In this document: positions 7,597 to 16,067 of the stretch, piece by piece
Position numbering within the stretch: the first letter of the stretch is position 1
How the letters are laid out: every line of letters starts with the position of its first letter
Origin: Conyzicola nivalis_A
GTDB lineage: Bacteria; Actinomycetota; Actinomycetes; Actinomycetales; Microbacteriaceae
Assembly (NCBI RefSeq): GCF_040548875.1
Contig: NZ_JBEPSJ010000004.1
Location: 1 to 64,000 of the forward strand
Length of the DNA: 64,000 nt
Direction of reading: 5' to 3'
The notes under the pieces: generated by a model
What the model was told of the DNA's origin: nothing
What the model saw: the letters and a program-made list of their open reading frames with translations, nothing else
Database searches by the model: none
Made by a program: the position numbers and the translations under genes

Positions 7597-8606
7597 TAGT
7601 CGGAGTCCTGCTGCTTCCACGCGAAGAGAGCGCGCAGTTCCTTGCCGGTGGCCTCGATGGGGTGCGCTGCACCCTTCTCGCGGAGGGCGAGGAACTCGGG
7701 GGCTCCGGCGTCCTGGTCGGCGATGAAGCGCTCGGCGAACGCGCCGCTCTGGATGTCGGCGAGAACGGCCTGCATGTTCTCCTTGACCTCGGGGGTGATG
7801 ACGCGGGGGCCGGAGACGTAGTCGCCGTACTCGGCGGTGTCGGAGACGCTCCAACGCTGCTTCGCGATGCCGCCCTCCCACATGAGGTCGACGATGAGCT
7901 TGAGCTCGTGCAGCACCTCGAAGTACGCGATCTGCGGCTGGTAGCCGGCCTCGGTCAGGGTCTCGAAGCCGTACTGGACGAGCTGCGAGACGCCGCCGCA
8001 GAGAACTGCCTGCTCGCCGAACAGGTCGGTCTCGGTCTCTTCGGTGAACGTGGTCTTGATGCCGCCGGCGCGGAGGCCGCCGATGGCCTTCGAGTACGAC
8101 CAGGCGAGGTCCCAGGCGGCGCCGGTGGCGTCCTGCTCGACGGCGACGATGACGGGAACGCCACGGCCGGCCTCGTACTCGCGGCGCACGGTGTGACCCG
8201 GGCCCTTGGGTGCGACGAGGAGCACGTCGACGCCGGCGGGGGCGGTGATGTAGCCGTAGCGGATGTTGAAGCCGTGGCCGAAGACGAGCGCCTTGCCCTC
8301 GGTGAGGTTTGCGGCGATGTCGTCGGCGTAGAGGTGACGCTGGCTCTGGTCGGGAGCGAGGATGACGATGACGTCGGCCCAGGCCGCGGCCTCGGCGCCG
8401 GTCAGAACGGTGAAGCCGGCTTCTTCGGCCTTGGCCTTCGACTTCGAGCCCTCCTTGAGGCCGACGACGACCTCGACACCGGAGTCACGGAGGTTCTGGG
8501 CGTGCGCGTGGCCCTGCGAGCCGTAGCCGATGACGGCCACCTTCTTGCCCTGGATCAGGGCGAGGTCTGCGTCTTTGTCGTAGAAGATCTCAGTCACTTT
8601 GTTCAT
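7572..8606 (-). CDS. ilvC: Ketol-acid reductoisomerase (class I)
   Basis: IlvC converts acetolactate or acetohydroxybutyrate to the dihydroxy acid with NADPH in valine and isoleucine synthesis. The 344-residue product has the Rossmann motif VIGYGSQGHAHAQNL (about residue 25) and the metal-binding helical C-terminal domain with DLFGEQAVLCGG and EVLHELKLIVDLMWEGG. The last residues (DSDYTDGSAAR) fall in a DNA repeat and go slightly past the usual end. It lies 82 bases after ilvN, in the order ilvB-ilvN-ilvC. A small GC hairpin sits in that gap. Confidence 0.96.
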   Translation of the reverse strand: MNKVTEIFYDKDADLALIQGKKVAVIGYGSQGHAHAQNLRDSGVEVVVGLKEGSKSKAKAEEAGFTVLTGAEAAAWADVIVILAPDQSQRHLYADDIAANLTEGKALVFGHGFNIRYGYITAPAGVDVLLVAPKGPGHTVRREYEAGRGVPVIVAVEQDATGAAWDLAWSYSKAIGGLRAGGIKTTFTEETETDLFGEQAVLCGGVSQLVQYGFETLTEAGYQPQIAYFEVLHELKLIVDLMWEGGIAKQRWSVSDTAEYGDYVSGPRVITPEVKENMQAVLADIQSGAFAERFIADQDAGAPEFLALREKGAAHPIEATGKELRALFAWKQQDSDYTDGSAAR

Positions 8607-8656
8607 CTTTCTGTTTCATCGATGGATTTATGCATCAGTGGTACTTAAGTCTTGCC

Positions 8657-8673
8657 GCGGCACGCCGTGCCGC
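8657..8673 (-). promoter_or_regulatory. GC hairpin between ilvN and ilvC
   Basis: Perfect 7-bp arms gcggcac/gtgccgc with a 3-base loop, in the 82-base spacer before ilvC. There is no T-run. It may cause pausing or mark RNA processing that adjusts ilvC relative to ilvBN. Function is inferred from position only. Confidence 0.35.
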
Positions 8674-8688
8674 TCATCCGTGCAATTA

Positions 8689-9195
8689 CTAGTTCTTGAA
8701 AACGCGCTCGGTGATGCTCTTGCTCCCGCGCCCGATGGCGAGAAGACCGCTCTGGGCGATCTCCTTGATGCCGTAGGGCTCGAGAATTCTCAGCAGCGCC
8801 TGGATCTTCCCGCTGTCGCCCGTGGCCTCGACCACGAGCGCGTCTGTGGCCACGTCGACGATGCTGGCGCGGAACAGCGAGACCGCCTCGAGCACCTGCG
8901 AACGGGTCGTGTTGTCGACGCGCACCTTGATGAGCATGTGCTCGCGGGTGACCGACGTCGACGAGTCGAGCTCGACGATCTTGATCACGTTCACGAGCTT
9001 GTTCAGCTGCTTGGTGACCTGCTCGAGCGGAAGCTCCTCGACGTCGACGACGACGGTGATGCGCGAGAGTCCGGGGATCTCGCTCTTGCCGACGGCGAGG
9101 CTCTCGATGTTGAAGCCGCGGCGGGCGAAGAGCCCGGCGACCCGCGTGAGCAGACCGGGTTTGTCTTCGACCAGGAGGGAAAGGACGTGGCTCAT
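8689..9195 (-). CDS. ilvN: Acetolactate synthase small (regulatory) subunit
   Basis: A 168-residue protein of the usual length with an N-terminal ACT domain (VLSLLVEDKPGLLTRVAGLF) and a C-terminal ALS_ss_C domain. It binds valine and both activates and feedback-inhibits the large subunit. It starts 6 bases after the ilvB stop, in the same transcript. Residues SLAVGKSEIPGLSRITVVV match the family. Confidence 0.95.
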   Translation of the reverse strand: MSHVLSLLVEDKPGLLTRVAGLFARRGFNIESLAVGKSEIPGLSRITVVVDVEELPLEQVTKQLNKLVNVIKIVELDSSTSVTREHMLIKVRVDNTTRSQVLEAVSLFRASIVDVATDALVVEATGDSGKIQALLRILEPYGIKEIAQSGLLAIGRGSKSITERVFKN

Positions 9196-9201
9196 GGGGG
9201 T

Positions 9202-11016
9202 CTACTCCTCTTCCCACTCGGGGGCGTGGTCGCGGGCGTACTGCACCTGCGACATTCCGACGCCCTGCGGCACCATCGGCCACACCATGGAGTCGCGGCT
9301 CACGATGAAGTCGATGACCACGGGGCGGTCGTTGGTGTCGAGTGCGAGCTGGATCGCGGCATCCACCTCGTCCTGCTTCGTCACCCGGATCCCGAGCGCG
9401 CCGTACGCGTCGGCCAGCTTGACGAAGTCGGGCACCATGGCGGTGCCGTGTCCGGTGTTGAGATCGGTGAACGAGTGGCGCCCGTCGTAGAACAGCGTCT
9501 GCCACTGGCGCACCATGCCCAGCGAGGAGTTGTTGATGATCGCGACCTTGATCGGGATGTTGTTGATGACGCAGGTGGCGAGCTCCTGGTTGGTCATCTG
9601 GAAGCATCCGTCGCCGTCGATCGCCCAGACCACGCGGTCGGGCTCGGCGACCTTGGCGCCCATGGCTGCGGGGACGCCGTAGCCCATGGTGCCTGCGCCG
9701 CCGGAGTTGAGCCACGAGTTGGGGCGCTCGTACTTGATGAACTGCGCGGCCCACATCTGGTGCTGGCCGACGCCGGCGGCGTAGATGCCCTCCGGCCCGG
9801 TCATCTGGCCGATGCGCTCGATGACCTGCTGCGGAGACAGCAGCCCGTCGTCGGGCATGGTGTAGCCGAGGGGGAACTGCTCGCGCAGTCCGCTCAGGCG
9901 GGTCCACCAGTCGGAGTAGTCGGGGGTGGTCTGCTCGACGGCTGTCGCCCAGGCGGCGATGAGGTCGATAATGACCTCCTTCGCGTCGCCCACGATCGGC
10001 ACGTCGGCCGCGCGGATCTTGCCGATCTCGGCCGGGTCGATGTCGACGTGCACGATCTTGGCGTTGGGGGCGAACTCGCTCGTCTTACCGGTCACCCGGT
10101 CGTCGAAGCGGGAGCCGAGGGCGATGATGAGGTCGCTCTCCTGCAGTCCGAGCACCGCGGGCACCGTGCCGTGCATGCCGGGCATGCCGAGGTGCTGCGG
10201 GTGCGAGTCGGGGAACGCGCCGCGGGCCATCAGCGTGGTGACGACGGGCACACCGGTCTTCTCGGCGAGCTGCAGCAGTTCGGCCGAGGCTTGGGAGCGG
10301 ATGACTCCGCCTCCGACGTAGAACACCGGGCGAGCGGCGGCCGCGAGCATCTCGGCGGCGGCGGTGATCTGCTTGCCGTGCGCCTTGGTGACGGGACGGT
10401 AGCCGGGCAGGTCGAGCTTGGGCGGCCAGACGAACGGCGCCGAGTTCTGCTGCGCGTCCTTCGTGATGTCGACGAGCACCGGGCCGGGGCGGCCCGTCGT
10501 CGCGATGTGGTACGCCGAGGCGATGGCCGCCGGCACATCCGCCGGGTCCTTCACGAGGATGGAGTGCTTGGTGATCGGCATGGTGATGCCGATGATGTCG
10601 ACCTCCTGGAAGGCGTCGGTGCCCATCAGCGTGGAGAACACCTGACCGGTGATCGCGAGCAGCGGCACCGAGTCCATGTACGCGTCGGCGATCGCGGTCA
10701 CGAGGTTCGTGGCGCCGGGGCCGGAGGTCGCGATGGCGACGCCGACCCGGTTGGACGACGCGGCGTAGCCTTCTGCCGCGTGGCCCGCGCCCTGCTCGTG
10801 GCGCACCAGGATGTGGCGGATGTCGGTGTCGGCCATCAGCTCGTCGTAGAACGGGATGATCGCGCCGCCCGGCAGTCCGAACACGTCGGTGATGCCCAGG
10901 TTCTTGAGCGAGCGGAGCACCGCGCCCGAGCCGGTGAGGATCTCCGGCTCAGTGGACTGCGGCTTCTTCGGCGGTCGGGGGCTGGCCGTTGACACGGCTG
11001 GTGAGTCCGTGGACAT
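9202..11016 (-). CDS. ilvB: Acetolactate synthase large (catalytic) subunit
   Basis: A 604-residue thiamine-diphosphate and FAD enzyme that condenses two pyruvates, or pyruvate with 2-oxobutyrate. The catalytic glutamate is in HEQGAGHAAEGYA, FAD-contact residues are in the middle domain (GSRFDDRVTGK), and the thiamine-binding GDGCFQMTNQELATC is C-terminal. The first 30 residues are a Ser/Pro-rich extension common in actinobacterial IlvB. AAGGAAA precedes the ATG. ilvD lies 38 bases upstream on the same strand, so an ilvD-B-N-C transcript is possible. No leader peptide or attenuator fits in that gap. Confidence 0.95.
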   Translation of the reverse strand: MSTDSPAVSTASPRPPKKPQSTEPEILTGSGAVLRSLKNLGITDVFGLPGGAIIPFYDELMADTDIRHILVRHEQGAGHAAEGYAASSNRVGVAIATSGPGATNLVTAIADAYMDSVPLLAITGQVFSTLMGTDAFQEVDIIGITMPITKHSILVKDPADVPAAIASAYHIATTGRPGPVLVDITKDAQQNSAPFVWPPKLDLPGYRPVTKAHGKQITAAAEMLAAAARPVFYVGGGVIRSQASAELLQLAEKTGVPVVTTLMARGAFPDSHPQHLGMPGMHGTVPAVLGLQESDLIIALGSRFDDRVTGKTSEFAPNAKIVHVDIDPAEIGKIRAADVPIVGDAKEVIIDLIAAWATAVEQTTPDYSDWWTRLSGLREQFPLGYTMPDDGLLSPQQVIERIGQMTGPEGIYAAGVGQHQMWAAQFIKYERPNSWLNSGGAGTMGYGVPAAMGAKVAEPDRVVWAIDGDGCFQMTNQELATCVINNIPIKVAIINNSSLGMVRQWQTLFYDGRHSFTDLNTGHGTAMVPDFVKLADAYGALGIRVTKQDEVDAAIQLALDTNDRPVVIDFIVSRDSMVWPMVPQGVGMSQVQYARDHAPEWEEE

Positions 11017-11054
11017 GGGTTTCCTTAGAAGTAATGGTGAGTGATACCGCGCAT

Positions 11055-12764
11055 TTAGCCGGTGACTGCGCCTTCTGCGGCGGAGTGCACGAGCTTCGCG
11101 TACTTGGCGAGTACGCCTCGGGTGTAGCGCGGGGGAAGGGGAGCCCAGCCGTTTCGGCGAGCTTCCAGCTCTGCCGGTTCGACAAGTAGGTCGAGTGAGC
11201 GAGCTGCGATATCGACCCGTATAAGATCACCATCGCGCACGAAGGCAATAGGACCTGCGTCTACTGCTTCGGGAGCTATGTGGCCGATGCACAGTCCGGT
11301 TGTGCCGCCTGAGAATCTGCCGTCCGTCAACAGTAGTACATCTTTGCCGAGCCCTGCGCCCTTGATGGCGGCGGTGATGGCCAGCATCTCGCGCATGCCG
11401 GGTCCGCCCTTGGGGCCCTCGTAGCGGATGACCACGACCTCGCCCTTCTTGATGCTGCCCTCGGTGAGCGCGTCGAGTGCGGCACGCTCACGCTCGAACA
11501 CGCGGGCCGGACCCTCGAAGACCTCTGCGTCGAAGCCGGCGGTCTTGACGACGGCGCCCTCGGGGGCGAACGAGCCGCGAAGGATCGTGAGGCCACCCGT
11601 CGCGTGGATCGGGTTGTCGAGGGTGCGCAGCACCTTGCCGTCGAGCGGGTCGGGGTTCAGCTCGGCGAGGTTCTCGGCGAGGGTCTTGCCGGTGACCGTC
11701 ATCACGTCGCCGTGCATGAGACCCGCGTCGAGCAGCGCCTTCATCAGCACCGGCACTCCGCCGTTGCGGTCGACGTCGTTCATCACGTACTTGCCGAAGG
11801 GCTTGAGGTCGCCGACGTGGGGCACCTTGTCGCCGATGCGGTTGAAGTCGTCGAGCGTGAGCTCCACCTCTGCCTCGTAGGCGATGGCGAGCAGGTGCAG
11901 GATGACGTTGGTCGAGCCGCCGAGAGCCATCGCGACGGTGATCGCGTTCTCGAAGGCCTCCTTGGTGAGGATGTCGCGGGCGGTGATGCCGAGTCGCAGC
12001 AGGTTGACGACCGCCTCGCCGGAGCGGTGCGCGTAGTAGTCGCGGCGGCGGTCGGCTGCGGCGGGGCTCGCGGAGCCCGGCAGGCTGAGCCCGAGGGCCT
12101 CGGCGACCGACGCCATGGTGTTGGCGGTGTACATTCCGCCACAGGCGCCCTCGCCGGGGGCGAACGCGCACTCGATGCGGTGGGCGTCTTCGAGGCTCAT
12201 GGTGCCGGCCTTGACGCCGCCCACCGCCTCGAAGGAGTCGATGATGGTGATGTCCTTCTCGGTGCCGTCTGTCAGCTTGACCCAGCCGGGGGCGATCGAG
12301 CCGGCGTAGAGGAACACGCTGGAGAGGTCGAGGCGCGCGGCGGCCATGAGCATGCCGGGGATGGACTTGTCACAGCCGGCGAGCAGCACGGAGCCGTCGA
12401 GGCGCTCGGCCATCATCACGGTCTCGACGGAGTCGGCGACGACCTCGCGGGAGACGAGCGAGAAGTGCATGCCCTCGTGGCCCATGGAGATTCCGTCGGA
12501 GACGCTGATGGTGCCGAACTGCAGCGGGTATCCGCCGCCCCCGTGCACACCCTCTTTCGCGGCCTGCGCTAGGCGGTCGAGCGAGAGGTTGCAGGGCGTG
12601 ATCTCGTTCCACGAGCTCGCGATGCCGATCTGGGGCTTCTCCCAGTCGGCGTCGCCCATTCCCACGGCGCGCAGCATGCCGCGCGAGGTCGTCGCCTCGA
12701 TACCGTCGGTGACGGTGCGTGAGCGGGGCTTGATGTCGATGGCGTCTCGGGATGTGTCCGGCAT
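11055..12764 (-). CDS. ilvD: Dihydroxy-acid dehydratase
   Basis: IlvD dehydrates dihydroxy acids to the 2-oxo acids of valine and isoleucine, using an iron-sulfur cluster. The 569-residue product contains the cysteine motifs ITPCNLS, LLAGCDKSIPG and GACGGMYTANTM, and the C-terminal catalytic segment DGRFSGGTTGLCIGH. Oddly, the last 60-70 codons (about 11,140-11,345) use codons such as GTA, CTA, ATA, TCA, GCT and GAT that the rest of the gene avoids. A hexamer TACACT lies six bases before the ATG, so a leaderless promoter of its own is likely. Confidence 0.95.
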   Translation of the reverse strand: MPDTSRDAIDIKPRSRTVTDGIEATTSRGMLRAVGMGDADWEKPQIGIASSWNEITPCNLSLDRLAQAAKEGVHGGGGYPLQFGTISVSDGISMGHEGMHFSLVSREVVADSVETVMMAERLDGSVLLAGCDKSIPGMLMAAARLDLSSVFLYAGSIAPGWVKLTDGTEKDITIIDSFEAVGGVKAGTMSLEDAHRIECAFAPGEGACGGMYTANTMASVAEALGLSLPGSASPAAADRRRDYYAHRSGEAVVNLLRLGITARDILTKEAFENAITVAMALGGSTNVILHLLAIAYEAEVELTLDDFNRIGDKVPHVGDLKPFGKYVMNDVDRNGGVPVLMKALLDAGLMHGDVMTVTGKTLAENLAELNPDPLDGKVLRTLDNPIHATGGLTILRGSFAPEGAVVKTAGFDAEVFEGPARVFERERAALDALTEGSIKKGEVVVIRYEGPKGGPGMREMLAITAAIKGAGLGKDVLLLTDGRFSGGTTGLCIGHIAPEAVDAGPIAFVRDGDLIRVDIAARSLDLLVEPAELEARRNGWAPLPPRYTRGVLAKYAKLVHSAAEGAVTG

Positions 12765-12770
12765 ATTACG

Positions 12771-12776
12771 AGTGTA
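12771..12776 (-). promoter_or_regulatory. ilvD: -10 hexamer of a probable leaderless ilvD promoter
   Basis: On the minus strand TACACT is followed by six bases (cgtaat) and the ilvD ATG at 12764. There is no good -35 and no Shine-Dalgarno. It lies in the 32-base gap after mnhG, so ilvD need not depend on the Mrp operon. Confidence 0.5.
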
Positions 12777-12796
12777 AAGCTCCCGCGGTGCCCGGG

Positions 12797-13192
12797 TTAC
12801 GCGCGTGCGTCGTCCGTGCCCCGTCGGGAGTCTGCCGCGTCAGTGGACGCACGGTTGACGGCGTCCTCGAGTTCGTCGACGACGAGCGTCTCTTTGGAGA
12901 AGTTGCCGGTGCGGTAGCCCGCACGGCCCACCATGTGCGCCGAGATGGGCGCGGTGAGCATCTGGAAGAGCACGATCGGGATCACGAGCAGCAGCGTTGC
13001 CCACTCACGCGACTCGAGCGCGATCGCGAGCACAACGAAGATGAGCCCGAGGATCTGCGGCTTCGTCGCGGCGTGCATGCGGCTGAGCGCGTCGGGGAAG
13101 CGCACGAGTCCGATGCCGGCGGCCACGGAGAGGAAGGCGCCGAGCAGCAGCGAGATGGAGGCCAGCAGGTTGAGGGTCTCGTCGAAGGTCAC
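12797..13192 (-). CDS. mnhG: Mrp Na+/H+ antiporter subunit G
   Basis: A 131-residue subunit of the multisubunit Mrp antiporter. It has three hydrophobic helices (about residues 8-30, 45-60, 65-90) and the family string GIGLVRFPDALSRMHAATKPQ. It is a structural part of the complex and is the last gene of the operon, overlapping mnhF by 4 bases. The final 40 residues are hydrophilic and variable. Confidence 0.92.
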   Translation of the reverse strand: MTFDETLNLLASISLLLGAFLSVAAGIGLVRFPDALSRMHAATKPQILGLIFVVLAIALESREWATLLLVIPIVLFQMLTAPISAHMVGRAGYRTGNFSKETLVVDELEDAVNRASTDAADSRRGTDDARA

Positions 13193-13527
13193 GGTGTCGC
13201 CTCCTCGCCAGTGCCCGGGCCCGGATCTGCCAGAGTGCCCGGATCTGCCAGGGTCGCCTGCGTCGGCACCCTGTCCTGCTTCGACACGTAGCGGGCGACG
13301 GCGATGGTCGCGAAGATCGCCGTGCTCGCGAGCACGACCATCAGGGGGATGGTTCGGGTGTGTCCGTTGTAGACCATCTCGGCGCCGACCACGAGCATGA
13401 GCGTGGTCAAAAGGACGTCGGATGCGATCATCCGGTCGAGGATGGACGGCCCGCGGACGATGCGGTAGACGGTGAGCAGCGCCGCGATGGTGAACAGCAC
13501 GCTCGTGACGATGAAGACGACGTTCAC
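13189..13527 (-). CDS. mnhF: Mrp Na+/H+ antiporter subunit F
   Basis: A 112-residue protein with three helices and the typical RIVRGPSILDRMIASDVL near residue 25. The last 20 residues contain a duplicated TLADPG, from a short DNA repeat near 13,225-13,255, and are probably a dispensable tail. It overlaps mnhE and mnhG by 4 bases each, so it is translationally coupled. Confidence 0.92.
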   Translation of the reverse strand: MNVVFIVTSVLFTIAALLTVYRIVRGPSILDRMIASDVLLTTLMLVVGAEMVYNGHTRTIPLMVVLASTAIFATIAVARYVSKQDRVPTQATLADPGTLADPGPGTGEEATP

Positions 13528-14075
13528 TGCTTCATCCTTTCGATGTCTTCACGCGAGCCGAGAGCACGGACCAGGCTGCGTTCGACGCGCTCCACCTCGG
13601 CCCTGGCCGTCGCCACGCTGTCGCCGGGACCCGTGCCGAGAACGTGCAGGTAGAGGATCGAGCGCTCCCGGTCGGCCTCGAGCACGAGGGATCCGGGGAT
13701 GAGCGACACGGCGATGGCTGTCAGGGTCATGATGAGGTCGGAGCGGGTGAACATCTGCGCCGCGATGACGCCGTTGCCGCGGATCGGCTGGGGGCTGAAG
13801 GCCTGCAGCGCGACCTGGAACGAGCCGACGACGAGCCGCCAGGAGAAGTGGCCGAGGAACAGGGCGAGGTGCCAGACGTTGAGGCGTCCGGAGAACTCGA
13901 CCGGGGGGAGGTAGAACGCGCGTGTGACGACGACCGCCAGCACGAGCCCGGTGACGAAGCTCAGCGCGGTGAACTGTCCCCAGAGCAGCATCCACAACAC
14001 CACCAGCACGACCAGCAGCGGCACCTGCAGCCAGAGGCGCACCTTGGCGTTTCTCTTCACCGCTCGCTCAGTCAT
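13524..14075 (-). CDS. mnhE: Mrp Na+/H+ antiporter subunit E
   Basis: A 183-residue membrane subunit. Two N-terminal helices are followed by the conserved soluble part with TLTAIAVSLIPGSLVLEADRE and LYLHVLGTG. It overlaps mnhD by 8 bases and mnhF by 4. It is needed for assembly and stability of Mrp complexes in the systems studied. Confidence 0.92.
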   Translation of the reverse strand: MTERAVKRNAKVRLWLQVPLLVVLVVLWMLLWGQFTALSFVTGLVLAVVVTRAFYLPPVEFSGRLNVWHLALFLGHFSWRLVVGSFQVALQAFSPQPIRGNGVIAAQMFTRSDLIMTLTAIAVSLIPGSLVLEADRERSILYLHVLGTGPGDSVATARAEVERVERSLVRALGSREDIERMKQ

Positions 14076-15630
14076 CGATGCCTCCCGGGAACACGCTGTC
14101 GACGTAGAACGACGGACCCTCGAGGTTCTCGCCCGCCCGCGACGCGATGCCGTAGAGCGGGCCGGCGAAGACGGTGAGCGCGAGGCTGACGACGACCATG
14201 CCGCCGGTCGCCGCGGTCATGAGCCGCGGCACGGTGCGGGTGGCGCGCATGGCGGGTGCGCCCGGGGCCTCGCTGACGTTGTTGAGCAGGGTGGACTCGT
14301 AGCCCTCGACCTCTTTCGAGGAGCGCCAGAACGCCATGTTCCAGACGCGCACGAGCGCGTAGAGGGTGAGCAGCGACACGAGGGCTCCCGCGCCGATGAG
14401 CACGTACGCGATGGGCGTGCCCTGCTGGGCGCTCGCCTCGAAGAGAGCGAGCTTGCCGATGAACCCGGAGAAGGGAGGGATCCCGCCGAGGTTGAGCGCG
14501 GGAACGAAGTAGAGCACGGCCACGATCGGTGCCGCCTTGAGGAGCCCGCCGAGCTTGGTGATCGACGTGCTGCCGCCGATGCGCTCGATGAGCCCGGCCG
14601 CGAGGAAGAGCGTCGACTGCACGACGATGTGATGCACGATGTAGTAGATCGCCGCGGCGGTGCCCTCCGCCGCACCGAGCGCGACGCCGAGGATCATGTA
14701 GCCGATGTGGCTGACGAGGGTGAACGACAGGATCCTCTTGATGTCGGCCTGCGAGACCGCGCCGAGCACCCCGATCACCATGGTCAGCAGTGCCACGATC
14801 ATCAGGGCGGTGTTGAGCTCAGGTCCTGGGAAGAGCACGGTCTCGGTGCGGATGATCGCGTAGACGCCCACCTTCGTGAGCAGGCCGGCGAACACCGCGG
14901 TGACCGGCGCCGGCGCCGTCGGGTAGGAGTCGGGCAGCCAGAACGACAGTGGGAAGACCGCGGCCTTGATGCCGAACGCGACGAGCAGCATGACGTGCAG
15001 GATGATCTGCACGTCGGTCGGGATCTCGGCCATGCGCGCGGAGATCTGCGCGATGTTCACGGTGCCGACGGCTCCGTAGATCATCGCGATCGAGGCGAGG
15101 AACAGCAGCGACGAGAGCAGGCTCACCACGATGTACGTGACGCCGGCGCGGATGCGCGCCTCCGTGCCGCCGAGGGTGATGAGCACGTAGCTGGAGACCA
15201 GAAGGATCTCGAATCCGACGTAGAGGTTAAACAGGTCGCCGGCGATGAACGCAGTGAAGACGCCGGCGGCGAGGATGAGGTACGTCGGGAAGTAGATCGA
15301 GACCGGCGTCTCACTGTCTCCGTCGGCGAGACCCTGGCCCACGGAGTAGATGAGCACGGCGAGCAGCACGAGCGCGGACACCACGAGCATCAGCGCGGCG
15401 AGCCGGTCGACGACGAGCACGATGCCGAAGGGCGCCTGCCAGCCGCCGACCTCGACCACGAGCGGCGCGGAGTCGTCGACCACGACGAGCAGCACGACGC
15501 TGATCACGAGTACGGCGGCGAGGGTGCCGATGGCGACGAGGCGCTGCAGGTGCGGACGCTTGCCGAGGATGAGGGCGGATGCGGCGCCGAGCAGCGGCAG
15601 CATCACCACGAGGGGTACGAGGGTGATCAT
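14068..15630 (-). CDS. mnhD: Mrp Na+/H+ antiporter subunit D
   Basis: A 520-residue proton-pumping-type subunit homologous to NuoM/NuoN, with about 14 transmembrane helices. Conserved charged positions are seen in GFEILLVSSYVLITLGG, FGIKAAVFPLSFWLPDSYPTAP and ADIKRILSFTLVSHIGYMI. The start is ATG 15630, inside ATGA with the mnhC stop. A longer reading upstream only overlaps mnhC. It forms one of the two antiporter-like channels of the complex. Confidence 0.93.
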   Translation of the reverse strand: MITLVPLVVMLPLLGAASALILGKRPHLQRLVAIGTLAAVLVISVVLLVVVDDSAPLVVEVGGWQAPFGIVLVVDRLAALMLVVSALVLLAVLIYSVGQGLADGDSETPVSIYFPTYLILAAGVFTAFIAGDLFNLYVGFEILLVSSYVLITLGGTEARIRAGVTYIVVSLLSSLLFLASIAMIYGAVGTVNIAQISARMAEIPTDVQIILHVMLLVAFGIKAAVFPLSFWLPDSYPTAPAPVTAVFAGLLTKVGVYAIIRTETVLFPGPELNTALMIVALLTMVIGVLGAVSQADIKRILSFTLVSHIGYMILGVALGAAEGTAAAIYYIVHHIVVQSTLFLAAGLIERIGGSTSITKLGGLLKAAPIVAVLYFVPALNLGGIPPFSGFIGKLALFEASAQQGTPIAYVLIGAGALVSLLTLYALVRVWNMAFWRSSKEVEGYESTLLNNVSEAPGAPAMRATRTVPRLMTAATGGMVVVSLALTVFAGPLYGIASRAGENLEGPSFYVDSVFPGGIDD

Positions 15631-16067
15631 CGCTTCGGCTCCAGTTCGTCGCCGGGCAGGAACTCGGAGTCTTCCTTGGTCGACTCGAGCGTCTCGCCGA
15701 GGGCGGCGACCGTCGGATCGCGCAGTGCGATGTCGTCGAGGTCGTCGTCGAGGTCGTCGTCGCGTTCGAGTCGCCATGAGCGGTAGATGAGGGCCATGAG
15801 GAAGGCGGAGACTCCGAACGTGATCACGATGGCGGTGAGGATGAGCGCCTCGGGCATGGGGTCGGTCATCTCGCCCGCCGCGACGCCGTCTTCGACGATC
15901 GGCGCGCTGCCCACCTTGCCGACCATGGTCAGCAGCAGGAGGTTGGTGGCATTGCCGACGAGCAGGAAGCCGAGGAGCACGCGGGTCATGCTCCGTTCGA
16001 GCAGGAAGTAGACGCCGCAGGCGTAGAGCACCGCCATGATGCCGATGAGGACGAGGGAGATGCTCAC
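15627..16067 (-). CDS. mnhC: Mrp Na+/H+ antiporter subunit C
   Basis: A 146-residue NuoK-like subunit with three helices. LLGFLLVGNATNLLLL is the conserved segment carrying the polar intramembrane residues. The GTG start at 16067 overlaps the mnhA stop (GTGA). After the third helix comes an Asp-rich segment (DDDLDDDLDDIA) and an acidic tail of 30 residues, encoded by a gtcgtcgag-like repeat. Confidence 0.92.
   Translation of the reverse strand: MSISLVLIGIMAVLYACGVYFLLERSMTRVLLGFLLVGNATNLLLLTMVGKVGSAPIVEDGVAAGEMTDPMPEALILTAIVITFGVSAFLMALIYRSWRLERDDDLDDDLDDIALRDPTVAALGETLESTKEDSEFLPGDELEPKR

Noticed and set aside
8599..10992. 797-codon open frame on the plus strand across the ilv genes
   Set aside because: Antisense shadow of ilvN and ilvB. 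It is His/Asp/Val-rich with no domain, and comes from the codon bias of the true genes.
15690..15775. gtcgtcgag-type microsatellite
   Set aside because: It simply encodes the Asp-rich tail of MnhC; not a separate element.
13924..15786. 620-codon plus-strand frame over mnhD
   Set aside because: Low-complexity Asp/Glu/Arg/His composition typical of an antisense frame; the Mrp genes on the other strand are certain.
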